Both the position numbers and the translations under genes were made by a program. From positions 682,001 to 746,000 of the forward strand of contig CAWGOE010000001.1 of NCBI GenBank assembly GCA_963824215.1: DNA of 64,000 nt. Direction: 5' to 3'. The stretch is from VRUE01 sp963824215. GTDB lineage: Bacteria; Actinomycetota; Thermoleophilia; Solirubrobacterales; 70-9. This document shows, piece by piece, positions 24,965-33,626 of the stretch. Position 1 is the stretch's first letter. The number at the start of each line of letters is the position of its first letter. The notes beneath the pieces are model-generated. The model was not told the origin of the DNA. It saw only the letters and a program-made list of their open reading frames with translations, and did no database searches.

Positions 24965-25029
24965 TGCAGCCCTAAGCTCAGGCGCAACGAAGTTCTCCCC
25001 TCGTCGCCACCAACTCGGAGGCGTTGCTA

Positions 25030-26145
25030 GTGTCGAGAGCAATGGCTGGGGACACGATTTCATTCGCGCGCGGCGCTCCGAGCGCCGACATCCTGCCGAA
25101 GGACGCGGTGCGGGATGCGGCGGCTGTCGCCCTTGCCGAGGACTGGGAAAAGGCGCTCTCCTACGGCACTGGGATCGGCCATCCCGGGCTCTGCCAGTGG
25201 GTGGCAGAGAGGCACGGAGGCCTTGACGCCGGCCAGGTGATGATCGCCAACGGCTCGCTGGAGGCGGGCTGGATGCTCTTCGAGCATTTGCTCGAGCCGG
25301 GGGATCGAGTGATGGTCGAGCAGCCGACCTATGACCGCACGCTGCTGATGCTGCAGCGGCTTGGGGTCGAGCTGGTGCCGGTGCCCATGGAGGCCGATGG
25401 GCTGGACGTCGGCGCCTTCGAGGCCGCACTAGATGAAGGGCCGATCAAGCTCGCCCACGTCATACCCAACTTCCACAACCCGGCTGGCTGCACGCTCTCT
25501 GCCGGGAAGCGGACGCGCTTGGTCGAGCTCGCCGCCGAGCATGGCTTCTGGATCTTCGAGGACGACCCCTACCGCGAGCTCCCCTTCGAGGGGGAGGCGC
25601 TTGAGTCGATGCTCTCGATCGACACCGCCGGCCGCGTCGTCCACGCCTCCTCCTTTTCCAAGACGGTCAGCCCTGGGGTCCGGGTCGGCTACCTCGCTGG
25701 GCCGGGGGAGGAGATCGCGAAGCTGGCCAAGCGCGCCAACGAGACCTACATCTCGCCCAACATGCTGGCCGAGTCGGTCGTCCTGGAGCTGTGCCGGTCG
25801 GGCGGTCTGGACTCGAACATCGAGTTCGTCAAGGGCGCGCTCGGCGACCGCTGCAACGCCCTGGTCCGGGCGCTGCGCGAGCAGCTGCCCGAGGCCGAGT
25901 TCGTCGTCCCCGAGGGCGGCTACTTCCTCTGGCTCGACCTTTCACCCGGGACCGACACGCCGACCCTGCTCGCCGAGGCCAAGGGCGAGGGCGTCGCTTT
26001 CGTCGCCGGCCCCGACTTCATGATCAATGGAGGCGAGAACAGCCTGCGTCTCTCTTTCGCCAGCGTGCCGCCGGAGCGGATTCCGGAGGGCGTTGCCCGC
26101 ATCGCCCGTGCCTTGGAGCGGCTCCGCGCCGGCTCTCCCGCTTAG
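25030..26145 (+). CDS. PLP-dependent class I/II aminotransferase
   Basis: This 371-residue fold-type I aminotransferase resembles the LysN/2-aminoadipate or MocR-catalytic group, without the N-terminal regulator domain. Visible motifs are GHPGLCQWVA, NGSLEAGWMLFEHL, IPNFHNPAGCTL, FEDDPYRELPF and the PLP-lysine in SSFSKTVSPGVRVGY. It exchanges amino groups between an amino acid and a 2-oxo acid; the exact substrate is not deducible. GTG 25030 is preferred because ggagg is 8 nt upstream; ATG 25042 and TTG 25024 are alternatives. It diverges from the DUF559-like gene over 65 bp. Confidence 0.88.
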   Translation: MSRAMAGDTISFARGAPSADILPKDAVRDAAAVALAEDWEKALSYGTGIGHPGLCQWVAERHGGLDAGQVMIANGSLEAGWMLFEHLLEPGDRVMVEQPTYDRTLLMLQRLGVELVPVPMEADGLDVGAFEAALDEGPIKLAHVIPNFHNPAGCTLSAGKRTRLVELAAEHGFWIFEDDPYRELPFEGEALESMLSIDTAGRVVHASSFSKTVSPGVRVGYLAGPGEEIAKLAKRANETYISPNMLAESVVLELCRSGGLDSNIEFVKGALGDRCNALVRALREQLPEAEFVVPEGGYFLWLDLSPGTDTPTLLAEAKGEGVAFVAGPDFMINGGENSLRLSFASVPPERIPEGVARIARALERLRAGSPA

Positions 26146-26222
26146 TCCGATCCGCCTTCACTGATCCAGCTCCGCCGCAACCCCGTAGTGGGGGTGAACG
26201 CAACTGCGACCAGGAGGGCAGC

Positions 26223-26903
26223 ATGGCTCCTCAGAACGAAGCGAACGCGCTTAGTCGCGTGGCGAAGGATCCCGTCTCACGGCGCAAGTTCTTCGCCCTA
26301 GGTGGTAGCTCTGCCGCCGCCGCCGCGTTCCTCGCCGCCTGCGGCAGCGATGACGAGGGGATGACCACGACGATGGCCGGAGCTGGCAGCAAGGGTGGAA
26401 CCGAAGCCGTGATCGAGGAAGAATTCGGCAAGGGCGACGTCGGCATCCTCAATTACGCGCTGACCCTCGAGTACCTCGAGACGGCCTTTTACGCCGACGT
26501 GGTCAAGAGCGGTCTTTTCAAGGGCTCCGACCTGGCGACGATCAAGAAATTCGGCAAAGAGGAGGCCGAACACGTCAGCGCTCTGACCGCCTTTGTGAAG
26601 AAGCTGGGTGGCAAGCCCGCGCCGGTGCCGAAGACTGAATTCCCACTGAAAAGCGCCAAATCCGTGCTCGAACTGGCGGGGACCGTCGAGAACCTCGGCG
26701 CCGCCGCCTACCTTGGCCAGGCGGTGAACATCAAGAGCCCCGCGGTGCTGGCTCCTGCGCTCTCGATCCACAGCGTCGAGGGCCGCCACTCGGCCGCGCT
26801 GAACACGCTGCTGGGCAAGTCGATCACGCCGGACGGGGCGTTCGCCAAACCGGCTGACGCCGCGACCGTCCTCAAATCCGTCGAACCGTTCATCGTCGCC
26901 TGA
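26223..26903 (+). CDS. Tat-exported ferritin-like lipoprotein
   Basis: The 226-residue protein has a Tat signal (SRRKFFALGGSSAAAAAFLAAC) ending in a lipobox Cys. A ferritin-like four-helix bundle follows (Ferritin_2/DUF4439 type) with probable metal ligands in LEYLETAFY, EEAEHVSAL and VEGRHSAAL. A strong Shine-Dalgarno (aggaggg) precedes ATG 26223. It begins a four-gene operon with a paralogue, an ECF sigma factor and an anti-sigma factor, suggesting an envelope oxidative or metal stress function, which is inference. Confidence 0.87.
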   Translation: MAPQNEANALSRVAKDPVSRRKFFALGGSSAAAAAFLAACGSDDEGMTTTMAGAGSKGGTEAVIEEEFGKGDVGILNYALTLEYLETAFYADVVKSGLFKGSDLATIKKFGKEEAEHVSALTAFVKKLGGKPAPVPKTEFPLKSAKSVLELAGTVENLGAAAYLGQAVNIKSPAVLAPALSIHSVEGRHSAALNTLLGKSITPDGAFAKPADAATVLKSVEPFIVA

Positions 26904-26932
26904 CCGGCGAGCGGACGCGAAAGGAGACTGCG

Positions 26933-27571
26933 ATGCGCAACGAAGAACTGGCACAACCCGAGCTCGCCGAGGTCCATATCGATGTCGAGGGAGACGATCT
27001 CTCACGCAGCGAGGTGATCCTCAAGGGGGCGCTGGCCGCCGGCGCTGTATACGGCGCCATGTCCATTGCTCCCTTCGTCAGTCGGGCGCTGGCGATGTCC
27101 GGTGGCGGCGACGTCGGCATCCTCAACTTTGCCCTCACGCTCGAGTACTTGGAGTCGAGCTTCTACCGCGAAGCGAAGCGCCGGGCCGGGGCCAGCGGCG
27201 AGTTGAAGAGCCTGATCGCCCTGGTTGGGCGCGACGAGGACGAACACGTCAAGGCGCTGACGGCGACGATCAAGAAGCTGGGCGGCAAGCCGGTCGCCGA
27301 GCCGAAATTCGACTTCCCCTACAACAGCACGGGGGAATTCCTCGAGTTGGCGCAGACCTTCGAGGACACCGGCGTAAGCGCCTACAACGGGGCCGCGCCG
27401 CAGATCAAGTCGAAGGAAGTGCTCGGTGCCGCCGGCTCGATCGTCCAAGTCGAGGCCCGCCACGCGGCGGCGATCCGCCTGCAGAACGAAGCCGAATCGT
27501 CGCCGGAGGCGTTCGACCCGACCCTGAGCAAGGCGCAGGTGCTGAAGGCAGTGGAACCATTCATCAAATGA
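26933..27571 (+). CDS. second ferritin-like protein
   Basis: The 212-residue paralogue of the preceding protein has ligand-like motifs in LEYLESSFY, DEDEHVKAL and VEARHAAAI. Its N-terminus has a hydrophobic stretch (VILKGALAAGAVYGAMSIAPF) without twin Arg, so it may be membrane-anchored or exported by another route. Shine-Dalgarno aaaggaga lies 6 nt upstream. The gene overlaps the sigma factor start by 4 nt (ATGA). Confidence 0.86.
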   Translation: MRNEELAQPELAEVHIDVEGDDLSRSEVILKGALAAGAVYGAMSIAPFVSRALAMSGGGDVGILNFALTLEYLESSFYREAKRRAGASGELKSLIALVGRDEDEHVKALTATIKKLGGKPVAEPKFDFPYNSTGEFLELAQTFEDTGVSAYNGAAPQIKSKEVLGAAGSIVQVEARHAAAIRLQNEAESSPEAFDPTLSKAQVLKAVEPFIK

Positions 27572-28134
27572 AGCCCGAGCGCCTCGCGGACGAGGAGCTG
27601 ATGCCGCTGATCGGTGAGAAGAACGCCAGCGCCTTCGAGGTCTTCTATGACCGCCACGGCGCCGCCGCCTACTCGCTGGCCTACAGGATCGTCGGCGAGC
27701 GGGCCGCCGCCGAGGACGTCACCCAGGAGGCCTTCGTCTCGATCTGGCGCAGCGGCGCCCGCTACGACCGGGCGCGGGGGAGCGTCCGCTCTTGGACGCT
27801 GGGCATTGTCCGCAACCGGGCGATTGATCTGCTGCGTAGCCGCTCGGGCCGGACGCCGAAGCTGGGCTTCGATGACGAGGCGGCGCTCGAGCAGCGGCCC
27901 TCAGGTGATTCCACCGACGAGGAGGCACTGCGGCGCGAGACGACACGGGAGATCCGCGGCGCGCTTGGTGAGCTGCCGGGCGAGCAATCGAAGGTTATCG
28001 AGCTCGCCTATTTCGGTGGCTTCAGCCAAGCGGAGATCGCGGAGATGCTTGGGGTTCCGCTGGGCACGGTGAAGGGACGGATGCGACTTGGCTTGGAGAA
28101 GATCCGGGGACAACTTGCGGAGGGGCTGGCATGA
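27568..28134 (+). CDS. ECF sigma factor (SigK-like)
   Basis: The 188-residue sigma-70 family regulator has region 2 (DRHGAAAYSLAYRIVGERAAAEDVTQEAFVSIW, residues about 20-55) and region 4 helix-turn-helix (FSQAEIAEMLGVPLGTVKGRM, about 150-172). It directs RNA polymerase to stress promoters. It is co-transcribed with two ferritin-like proteins and overlaps its RskA-like anti-sigma factor gene (ATGA). Confidence 0.93.
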   Translation: MKPERLADEELMPLIGEKNASAFEVFYDRHGAAAYSLAYRIVGERAAAEDVTQEAFVSIWRSGARYDRARGSVRSWTLGIVRNRAIDLLRSRSGRTPKLGFDDEAALEQRPSGDSTDEEALRRETTREIRGALGELPGEQSKVIELAYFGGFSQAEIAEMLGVPLGTVKGRMRLGLEKIRGQLAEGLA

Positions 28135-28820
28135 ACGACAGAGAGCACGAAGCACAGCGCGATCAGCTGGCCGCCTACCTGCTTGGCGCGTTGGAGCCGG
28201 GTGAGGCGGCGGCGCTGGAGCAGCACCTAGCCGGCTGTGAGGAGTGCCGCGCCGAGCTCGAGTGGTTGCGGCCAGCGGTGCTGAGCCTGCCCGAGGCGGT
28301 CGAGGTTGCCGAGCCGCCGGCAGGGTTACGGACGCGGATCATGGACGAGATCGAGGCTGACGGGAAGGCTGAGCGAGCGACCAACCGCTTCGGCTGGAAA
28401 CGGCGCTCTCCCGGCCTGCGACCGCTTGCCGGCCTCGCCGTGGTCGCCCTTCTTGCTGCGGCGTTCGCCGGCTACGCGATTCGTGACGGTGGCGGGGACG
28501 CTGGATCGGAGCCGACCACGGTGGCTGTTGGGGAACCGCCCGCGGTGACGGCGGAAATGGTCTCGGAAGGCGACAGCGGCACGCTGCGGCTCGAGAACCT
28601 GCGCCAGCTTCCCGCCGATGAGGTCCTGCAGGCCTGGGTTCAGCGCGGCAAGCGGGTCGAATCGGCGAAGACGCTGTTCGTCCCCAATCCCGACGGCACG
28701 GCAATCGCCGTGATCGACGACATGGGGGGCGTCGACGCAGTGATGGTCACCGCTGAGCCACGCGGCGGCAGCAAGCAGCCGACCGGCGAGCCGATCGTCG
28801 AAATGTCAATCCCCAGCTGA
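28131..28820 (+). CDS. RskA-like membrane anti-sigma factor
   Basis: The 229-residue protein has an N-terminal zinc anti-sigma motif HxxxCxxC (His32, Cys36, Cys39) and one transmembrane helix at about 98-116 (PLAGLAVVALLAAAFAGYAI). A C-terminal extracytoplasmic anti-sigma-K domain (LRLENLRQLPADEVLQAWV) completes it. It would sequester the adjacent ECF factor until an envelope signal triggers release. The gene ends 3 bp from the convergent DtxR gene. Confidence 0.92.
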   Translation: MNDREHEAQRDQLAAYLLGALEPGEAAALEQHLAGCEECRAELEWLRPAVLSLPEAVEVAEPPAGLRTRIMDEIEADGKAERATNRFGWKRRSPGLRPLAGLAVVALLAAAFAGYAIRDGGGDAGSEPTTVAVGEPPAVTAEMVSEGDSGTLRLENLRQLPADEVLQAWVQRGKRVESAKTLFVPNPDGTAIAVIDDMGGVDAVMVTAEPRGGSKQPTGEPIVEMSIPS

Positions 28821-28822
28821 TC

Positions 28823-29530
28823 TCAGCGGCCGTAGCGGTCCGAAGACAGCACAAGCTGCTCCGGGATCGCCGCCCGCGGCGGGGGCGCAGGATCGGCGCG
28901 AACCGAGACCGTCTCGGCGACGCTGCGCGAGACTGTGTGCGCGCCGTCCTCGGACGCGATCGTGATCCCCTCTTCGTCCGAGCTCTCGACCGTCCCCTCC
29001 AGGCCCGGCTCCAGGCCGGCCGCTTTGAGGTAGTGGAGCAGCTCCTCGGCCTCGTTCTCGAAGCGCAGCACGTGGACCGTGGCCCCGACCTCGACGTCAG
29101 CCAGCAGCGAGCCGGTCTCGCGCACGCCCTCGACGATCGGGTGCCCGTGCGGGCAGGTGGTGGCGTCGCCGATCGCGGCGCGCATCCGCTCCTCCAGTAC
29201 CGGCGACATCGCGTGCTCGATCCGCTCGGCCTCCTCGTGCACCTCGTCCCAGGGGATGCCGAGGACGTCGGTGAGGAAGCGCTCGATCATGCGGTGGCGG
29301 CGGACGATGTGGCTGGCGTGCTCGCGGCCGGACTCGGTGAAGGCGAGCGATTTGTCGGCGTTGCGCTCGACGTAGCCGTCGTCGACGAGGCGGCCGACCA
29401 TCTCGTGGACGGTGGGCGGAGAGAGCTGCATCGCGCGGGCGATGTTGGCGCCGGTCATCGGCAGCCCGGCCTCCTCCAGCCAGAACATGATCTCCAGATA
29501 CTCCTGCTCGGCGACGGTCGCGTCACTCAT
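28823..29530 (-). CDS. DtxR/IdeR-family metal-dependent repressor
   Basis: The 235-residue protein has an N-terminal winged helix (ANIARAMQLSPPTVHEMVGRL) and a dimerisation/metal domain with RHRMIERFL, EAERIEHAMSP and the CPHGHPI motif. A C-terminal SH3-like FeoA domain follows from about residue 155. It would bind iron (or manganese) and repress genes through TTAGG-type palindromes such as those at 12505, 12543, 15590 and 15951. On the minus strand TAGTAT lies 7 nt upstream of the ATG, so the transcript is probably leaderless. Its gene lies 13 kb from the heme locus. Confidence 0.93.
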   Translation of the reverse strand: MSDATVAEQEYLEIMFWLEEAGLPMTGANIARAMQLSPPTVHEMVGRLVDDGYVERNADKSLAFTESGREHASHIVRRHRMIERFLTDVLGIPWDEVHEEAERIEHAMSPVLEERMRAAIGDATTCPHGHPIVEGVRETGSLLADVEVGATVHVLRFENEAEELLHYLKAAGLEPGLEGTVESSDEEGITIASEDGAHTVSRSVAETVSVRADPAPPPRAAIPEQLVLSSDRYGR

Positions 29531-29540
29531 CGGCTCGATA

Positions 29541-30356
29541 CTAACGACGCTCCATCAGGGTCGAGACGATCGCCTCGTAGAAGCCGTCGCCCATCGCCCC
29601 GTCGGTGACGGTGGCGTTGTCCCAGGCGGCGAGGGCGGCGCGCAGGCCGGGGTCGCGCTCGGGCCCGTTGGCGACGACGAAGAAGCGACCGACCGCGGCG
29701 GCCACCTCGAGGTCCTCAACTGAGTCGCCTACCGCGATGCAGTCGGCAGGGTCGAAGCCGCGGGCGCGAGCGTGGGCGGCGACCGCATTCGCCTTGCTGA
29801 CGATCTGCGGCACCAGGTGGTAGGCGTGGGTGGGGCCCTCGATCGCGGGCATCTCGCGGCCGATCGCGCCGTTGTCGAGTAGGCGCAGGTCGTCGTGGCC
29901 GTCGGCGGCGAGCAGCTCGTTGGCCTCGCCGACGTCGACCTTGCCGCGGAAGAGGTGCGAGAGGACGCGGCCGTGGTGCCAGGGCGAGTGGTACTCAAGC
30001 CGCCCCTCGAAGTGCTCGAAGAGCCGCTTGGGGATGCCGCGCCGCTCGATCTTCTCGTAGACCGTGCCCTCCTCGTCGGGGACGAGGTCACCGGTCAGCA
30101 GCGTTGTCTCGCCGTCGACCGCGAAAGCGCAGCCGGCCTCGTAGATGTAGGAGGTCTGGCCCATCAGGCGGGCTGCCTCGTGGACCTGGGGCTCGCGACG
30201 GCCGGACATGATCACGACCTCGACCCCGGCCCGGTGGCAGGCCTCGAGGCCGCGCGACTGGGCCAGCGAGAAGCCGCCCTTGGCGTCGCGGAAGAGCGAG
30301 CTGCCCTTGCCGAGCAGGGTGCCGTCGAGGTCGGTGTAGACGCATCGCAGGGCCAT
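29541..30356 (-). CDS. HAD-IIB family phosphatase
   Basis: The 271-residue HAD-IIB (Cof/mannosyl-3-phosphoglycerate phosphatase-like) enzyme has the nucleophile motif VYTDLDGTLLG (residues 5-15), the motif II Ser in IMSGR, Lys in VSKANAV and DPADCIAVGDSVEDLE. It hydrolyses a sugar phosphate of unknown identity. ATG 30356 is chosen over an upstream in-frame start because it begins at the conserved domain. It is 11 bp downstream of the DtxR gene start, in the same orientation. Confidence 0.88.
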   Translation of the reverse strand: MALRCVYTDLDGTLLGKGSSLFRDAKGGFSLAQSRGLEACHRAGVEVVIMSGRREPQVHEAARLMGQTSYIYEAGCAFAVDGETTLLTGDLVPDEEGTVYEKIERRGIPKRLFEHFEGRLEYHSPWHHGRVLSHLFRGKVDVGEANELLAADGHDDLRLLDNGAIGREMPAIEGPTHAYHLVPQIVSKANAVAAHARARGFDPADCIAVGDSVEDLEVAAAVGRFFVVANGPERDPGLRAALAAWDNATVTDGAMGDGFYEAIVSTLMERR

Positions 30357-30397
30357 GGTGCGGTCGCTACGGTAGCCGGATGAGCGAGCCCACTCGG

Positions 30398-30492
30398 CTG
30401 CGGGTCCTGTCACGGCGGCCCTCCCCCATGTGCTCGGACGGGCTACGCCCGCCCTCCGCTATGGGGGACCCCCGCCGCCGTGCCACCCGCAG
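30398..30492. repeat. diverged member of the 92-bp repeat family
   Basis: It is 95 bp long with ends gcgggtcctgtcacggc and gtgccacccgc shared with the 7787 and 23931 copies. The middle is different and contains its own nested stem (ccccatg/tatgggg). It lies between the divergent HAD and dihydropteroate synthase genes, covering most of the space between them. Confidence 0.75.
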
Positions 30493-30504
30493 AGAATCGC
30501 CTCG

Positions 30505-31353
30505 ATGATTTGGAAGCTGTCCGATCGCGACCTGAGGCTCGAGCTTCCGGTGGCTGCGGGGATCGTCAACGTCACCGCTGACTCGATGTTCGAGGGGGCT
30601 CGCAGTGTTACGCCGGAGGGGGCGATTGCCGACGGGCTAGGCCTAGTTGAGGCCGGCTTCGAAATGCTCGACGTGGGTGCGGTGGCGGCGCGCAGCGGGC
30701 CGCCGGTTGGTGCCGAGGAAGAGGCCGCGGCGCTGGTCCCGGCGATCGAAGGGCTGGTCGGGGCGGGCGTGCCGATCTCCGCCGACACCTTCTCGGTCGA
30801 GGTGGCGCGGCGGGCGCTGGCGGCGGGGGCGGTCGCCGTCAACGACATCTCCGGCGGTTCTGAAGAGATGTTCGAGCTGGTGGCGGAGACGGGCTGTGGC
30901 TACGTGCTGATGCACATCGAGGGACCGCCGCGGGCCGATCGCCCGCCGCGTGAGTACGGCGATGTAGTCGAGCACCTGAAGTCGTGGTTCGGGGGGAGAG
31001 TCGAGCTGGCCTCGCGGCTTGGGGTGACCGAGGAGCAGATTGCGATCGATCCCGGACTCGACTTCGACCTGACCGCCGAGCAGGACCTCGAGATCCTGCG
31101 ACGGCTTGGTGAGCTGCGCGAGCTGGGCCTGCCGCTCTACGTCTCGCTCTCGCGCAAGGACTTCATCGGCGCGGTGCTCGGCGGCAGCTGGGAGGAGCGC
31201 CTGCCGGCGGGCGAGCGCGAGTGGGGGACGGTCGCCGCCGCAGCGCTCGCGGTGCGCGAGGGGGCGGACATCCTGCGGATACACGACCGATCAACCTTGC
31301 AGGCGGTGAGGGTTGCTGGTCGAATCGCCTATCCCGCGCGGAGCCGCGCCTGA
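30505..31353 (+). CDS. folP: divergent dihydropteroate synthase
   Basis: The 282-residue TIM barrel of the pterin-binding family has recognisable motifs: GIVNVTADSM, ISADTFSVEVAR, NDISGG, MHIEGPP, DPGLDFDLT and SLSRKDFIG. It lacks the canonical glycine-rich EST-RPG loop (LDVGAVAARSGPPV instead) and the GFGK lysine of the usual DPGFGFGK motif. It may be a true FolP making dihydropteroate or a paralogue of the FolP2 kind. The start ATG 30505 abuts the repeat at 30398-30492. The stop overlaps the helicase start (TGATG). Confidence 0.75.
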   Translation: MIWKLSDRDLRLELPVAAGIVNVTADSMFEGARSVTPEGAIADGLGLVEAGFEMLDVGAVAARSGPPVGAEEEAAALVPAIEGLVGAGVPISADTFSVEVARRALAAGAVAVNDISGGSEEMFELVAETGCGYVLMHIEGPPRADRPPREYGDVVEHLKSWFGGRVELASRLGVTEEQIAIDPGLDFDLTAEQDLEILRRLGELRELGLPLYVSLSRKDFIGAVLGGSWEERLPAGEREWGTVAAAALAVREGADILRIHDRSTLQAVRVAGRIAYPARSRA

Positions 31354-33626
31354 TGGCGAAGAGCCTGCTGGAGACGCCCTGGTCTATTGCGATCGATCCC
31401 GCGAGGCGGGATGGCCGCATCGTCGCCGAGAGCAGCGAGCCCGAGCGCAAGGCCAAGCCGGTGGCGATGCCGCGATCACTTGACGCCGGCCTGGTTGAGG
31501 CGCTGGGCCGGGTGGGCATCGAGCGGCTCTACTCCCACCAGCGCGACGCGTTGAAAGCGGCGGCCGCCTCCAACCTGGTGATCACCAGCGGCACCGCTTC
31601 CGGCAAGAGCCTCGCCTTCAACCTGCCGGTGCTCAACGACATCGCCGCCGACCCCAAGCGTCGCGCCCTCTACCTCTACCCGACCAAGGCGCTGGCGCAA
31701 GACCAGGCGCGCAAGCTGGCGGCGTTGCGCCCGCCCGGCCTGCGCGAGGCGATCTACGACGGCGACACGCCGCGCGAGGAGCGGCCCTCGATCCGCCGCC
31801 GCAACAACCTCGTCCTCACCAACCCCGACATGCTCCACGTCGGTCTCCTGCCCAACCACAAGGCCTGGGGCGACTTCCTCGCCAATCTCGGCTGGGTCGT
31901 CGTCGACGAGGCGCACACCTACCGCGGCGTCTTCGGCTCCCACGTCGCCAACGTGCTGCGCCGCCTGCGCCGGATCGCCCGTGCCTACGGGGCCGAGCCG
32001 CGCTTCCTGCTCGCCTCTGCGACGATCGCCAACCCGGTCGAGCTGGCCGAGAACCTGGTCGGCACGCCCTTCGAGCTGATCGACGACGACGGCGCCCCGC
32101 GCAGCGGTCGCGAGATCGCGATGTGGAACCCGCCGTTGATCGACAAGGCGAGCGGCACGCGGCGCTCGGCCCTCTCGGAGGCGGCGGACCTCTTGGCCGA
32201 GCTTGTCTCGCAAGGGGTGAGGACGATCTGCTTCCTCAAAAGCCGGCGCGGGATCGAGCTGATCCAGCGCTTCGCCAAGGAGTCGCTGGAGCGCCGCGGC
32301 AAGCCCGAGCTGGCGGCGCGCATCGCCCCCTACCGCGGCGGCTACACGCCGCAGCAGCGGCGCGAGATCGAGGCCAAGCTGACCGAGGGCGAGCTGCTCG
32401 CCGTCGTCGCCACCGACGCGCTCGAGCTCGGCATCGACATCGGCGAGCTCGACGCGGCGATCTGCGTCACCTTCCCCGGCACCGTCGCTAGCCTGCGCCA
32501 GATGTGGGGCCGGGCTGGGCGAGAGCGGCGCGGGCTGGCCGTCTACGTCGCTGGTGCCGACGCGCTCGACCAGTTCTTCTGCCGCCACCCCGACGAGTTC
32601 GTCGGCCGCCCGGTCGAGGCGGCGATCCTCGATCACGAGAGCGAGCAGATCGCCTCTCGCCACATGGTCGCCGCCGCCTACGAGCTGCCGCTGAGCGACG
32701 AGGACGACGAGGTCTTCGGCGAGGGTTGGCGCGAGCGGGCCGAGCGGCTCGCCTCGGCCGGCCAGCTGCGCCGCGCCGGGGGTCGCCTGCTGCCGCGCGG
32801 CAGTGAGTTCGTCGCGGCAAAGATCCCTTTGCGCTCCGCCTCGGCCGACTCGGTCGCGGTGATCGAGCGCGACTCGGGCGAGATGCTGGGCCTGGTCGAG
32901 TCCGAACGCGCTTTCACGACCGTCCATCCCGGCGCCGTCTACCTGCACCTGGGCCGCTCCTATGAGGTCGAGCAGCTCGATATCGAGGGGCGGCGGGCAA
33001 TCGTCTCCCGCTTCGACGGCGACTGGTACACGCGGCCGAAAAAGGAGACCGAGATATACATCGAGCGTGTGCGCGAGCAGCGCACGACCTCGGGGGTCGA
33101 GCTGCACTTCGGCGAAGTCTCGGTCAGCGAGCAGGTGATCGCCTTCCAGCGGGTCTCGATCTCCGAGCAGGAGCCGATCGACATCGTCGCCCTCGAGCTG
33201 CCCGAGCAGCACTTCGTCACCCAGGCGCTCTGGTACGTGCTGCCGGACCCGGTCAGCGGCGCGCTGCCGCCCGACGTCCTGCTCGGCGCCCTACACGCCA
33301 CCGAGCACGCCCAGATTGCGGTGCTGCCGCTGATCGCGATGTGCGACCGCTGGGACATCGGCGGGCTCTCGACCAACGTCCACTTCCAGACCGGTCGCTC
33401 GACGATCTTCATCTACGACGGTCATCCGGGCGGGGTCGGGATCACCCTGCGTGGCTACGAGCAGTTCGAGCGCCTGCTTGGTGACGCCGAGCGCCTGATC
33501 GGCGAGTGCCCGTGCGAGTCCGGCTGTCCCTCCTGCGTGCAGAGCCCCAAGTGCGGCAACCTCAACGAACCGCTGCACAAGGAGGGCGCGTTGGAGTTGA
33601 TGAGGGCGATGAAGGAGGCGGGGTGA
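31353..33626 (+). CDS. DEAD/DEAH-box helicase with C-terminal Zn/DUF1998 module (MrfA/YprA-like)
   Basis: The 757-residue SF2 helicase has Walker A SGTASGKSLAFN (about residue 80) and the DEAH box (VVVDEAHTYRGVFG). Helicase C motifs include VVATDALELGIDIG and QMWGRAGRERRG. A C-terminal DUF1998 region contains four Cys in CPCESGCPSCVQSPKC, as in Bacillus MrfA, which takes part in mitomycin-type DNA adduct repair. No MrfB-type exonuclease is adjacent. ATG 31353 fits the upstream stop overlap better than longer in-frame starts. The next gene overlaps its stop (GTGA). Confidence 0.9.
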   Translation: MAKSLLETPWSIAIDPARRDGRIVAESSEPERKAKPVAMPRSLDAGLVEALGRVGIERLYSHQRDALKAAAASNLVITSGTASGKSLAFNLPVLNDIAADPKRRALYLYPTKALAQDQARKLAALRPPGLREAIYDGDTPREERPSIRRRNNLVLTNPDMLHVGLLPNHKAWGDFLANLGWVVVDEAHTYRGVFGSHVANVLRRLRRIARAYGAEPRFLLASATIANPVELAENLVGTPFELIDDDGAPRSGREIAMWNPPLIDKASGTRRSALSEAADLLAELVSQGVRTICFLKSRRGIELIQRFAKESLERRGKPELAARIAPYRGGYTPQQRREIEAKLTEGELLAVVATDALELGIDIGELDAAICVTFPGTVASLRQMWGRAGRERRGLAVYVAGADALDQFFCRHPDEFVGRPVEAAILDHESEQIASRHMVAAAYELPLSDEDDEVFGEGWRERAERLASAGQLRRAGGRLLPRGSEFVAAKIPLRSASADSVAVIERDSGEMLGLVESERAFTTVHPGAVYLHLGRSYEVEQLDIEGRRAIVSRFDGDWYTRPKKETEIYIERVREQRTTSGVELHFGEVSVSEQVIAFQRVSISEQEPIDIVALELPEQHFVTQALWYVLPDPVSGALPPDVLLGALHATEHAQIAVLPLIAMCDRWDIGGLSTNVHFQTGRSTIFIYDGHPGGVGITLRGYEQFERLLGDAERLIGECPCESGCPSCVQSPKCGNLNEPLHKEGALELMRAMKEAG

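Noticed and set aside
31476..33212. 578-residue minus-strand ORF inside the helicase gene
   Set aside because: It is a composition shadow; the plus-strand frame has all SF2 helicase motifs.
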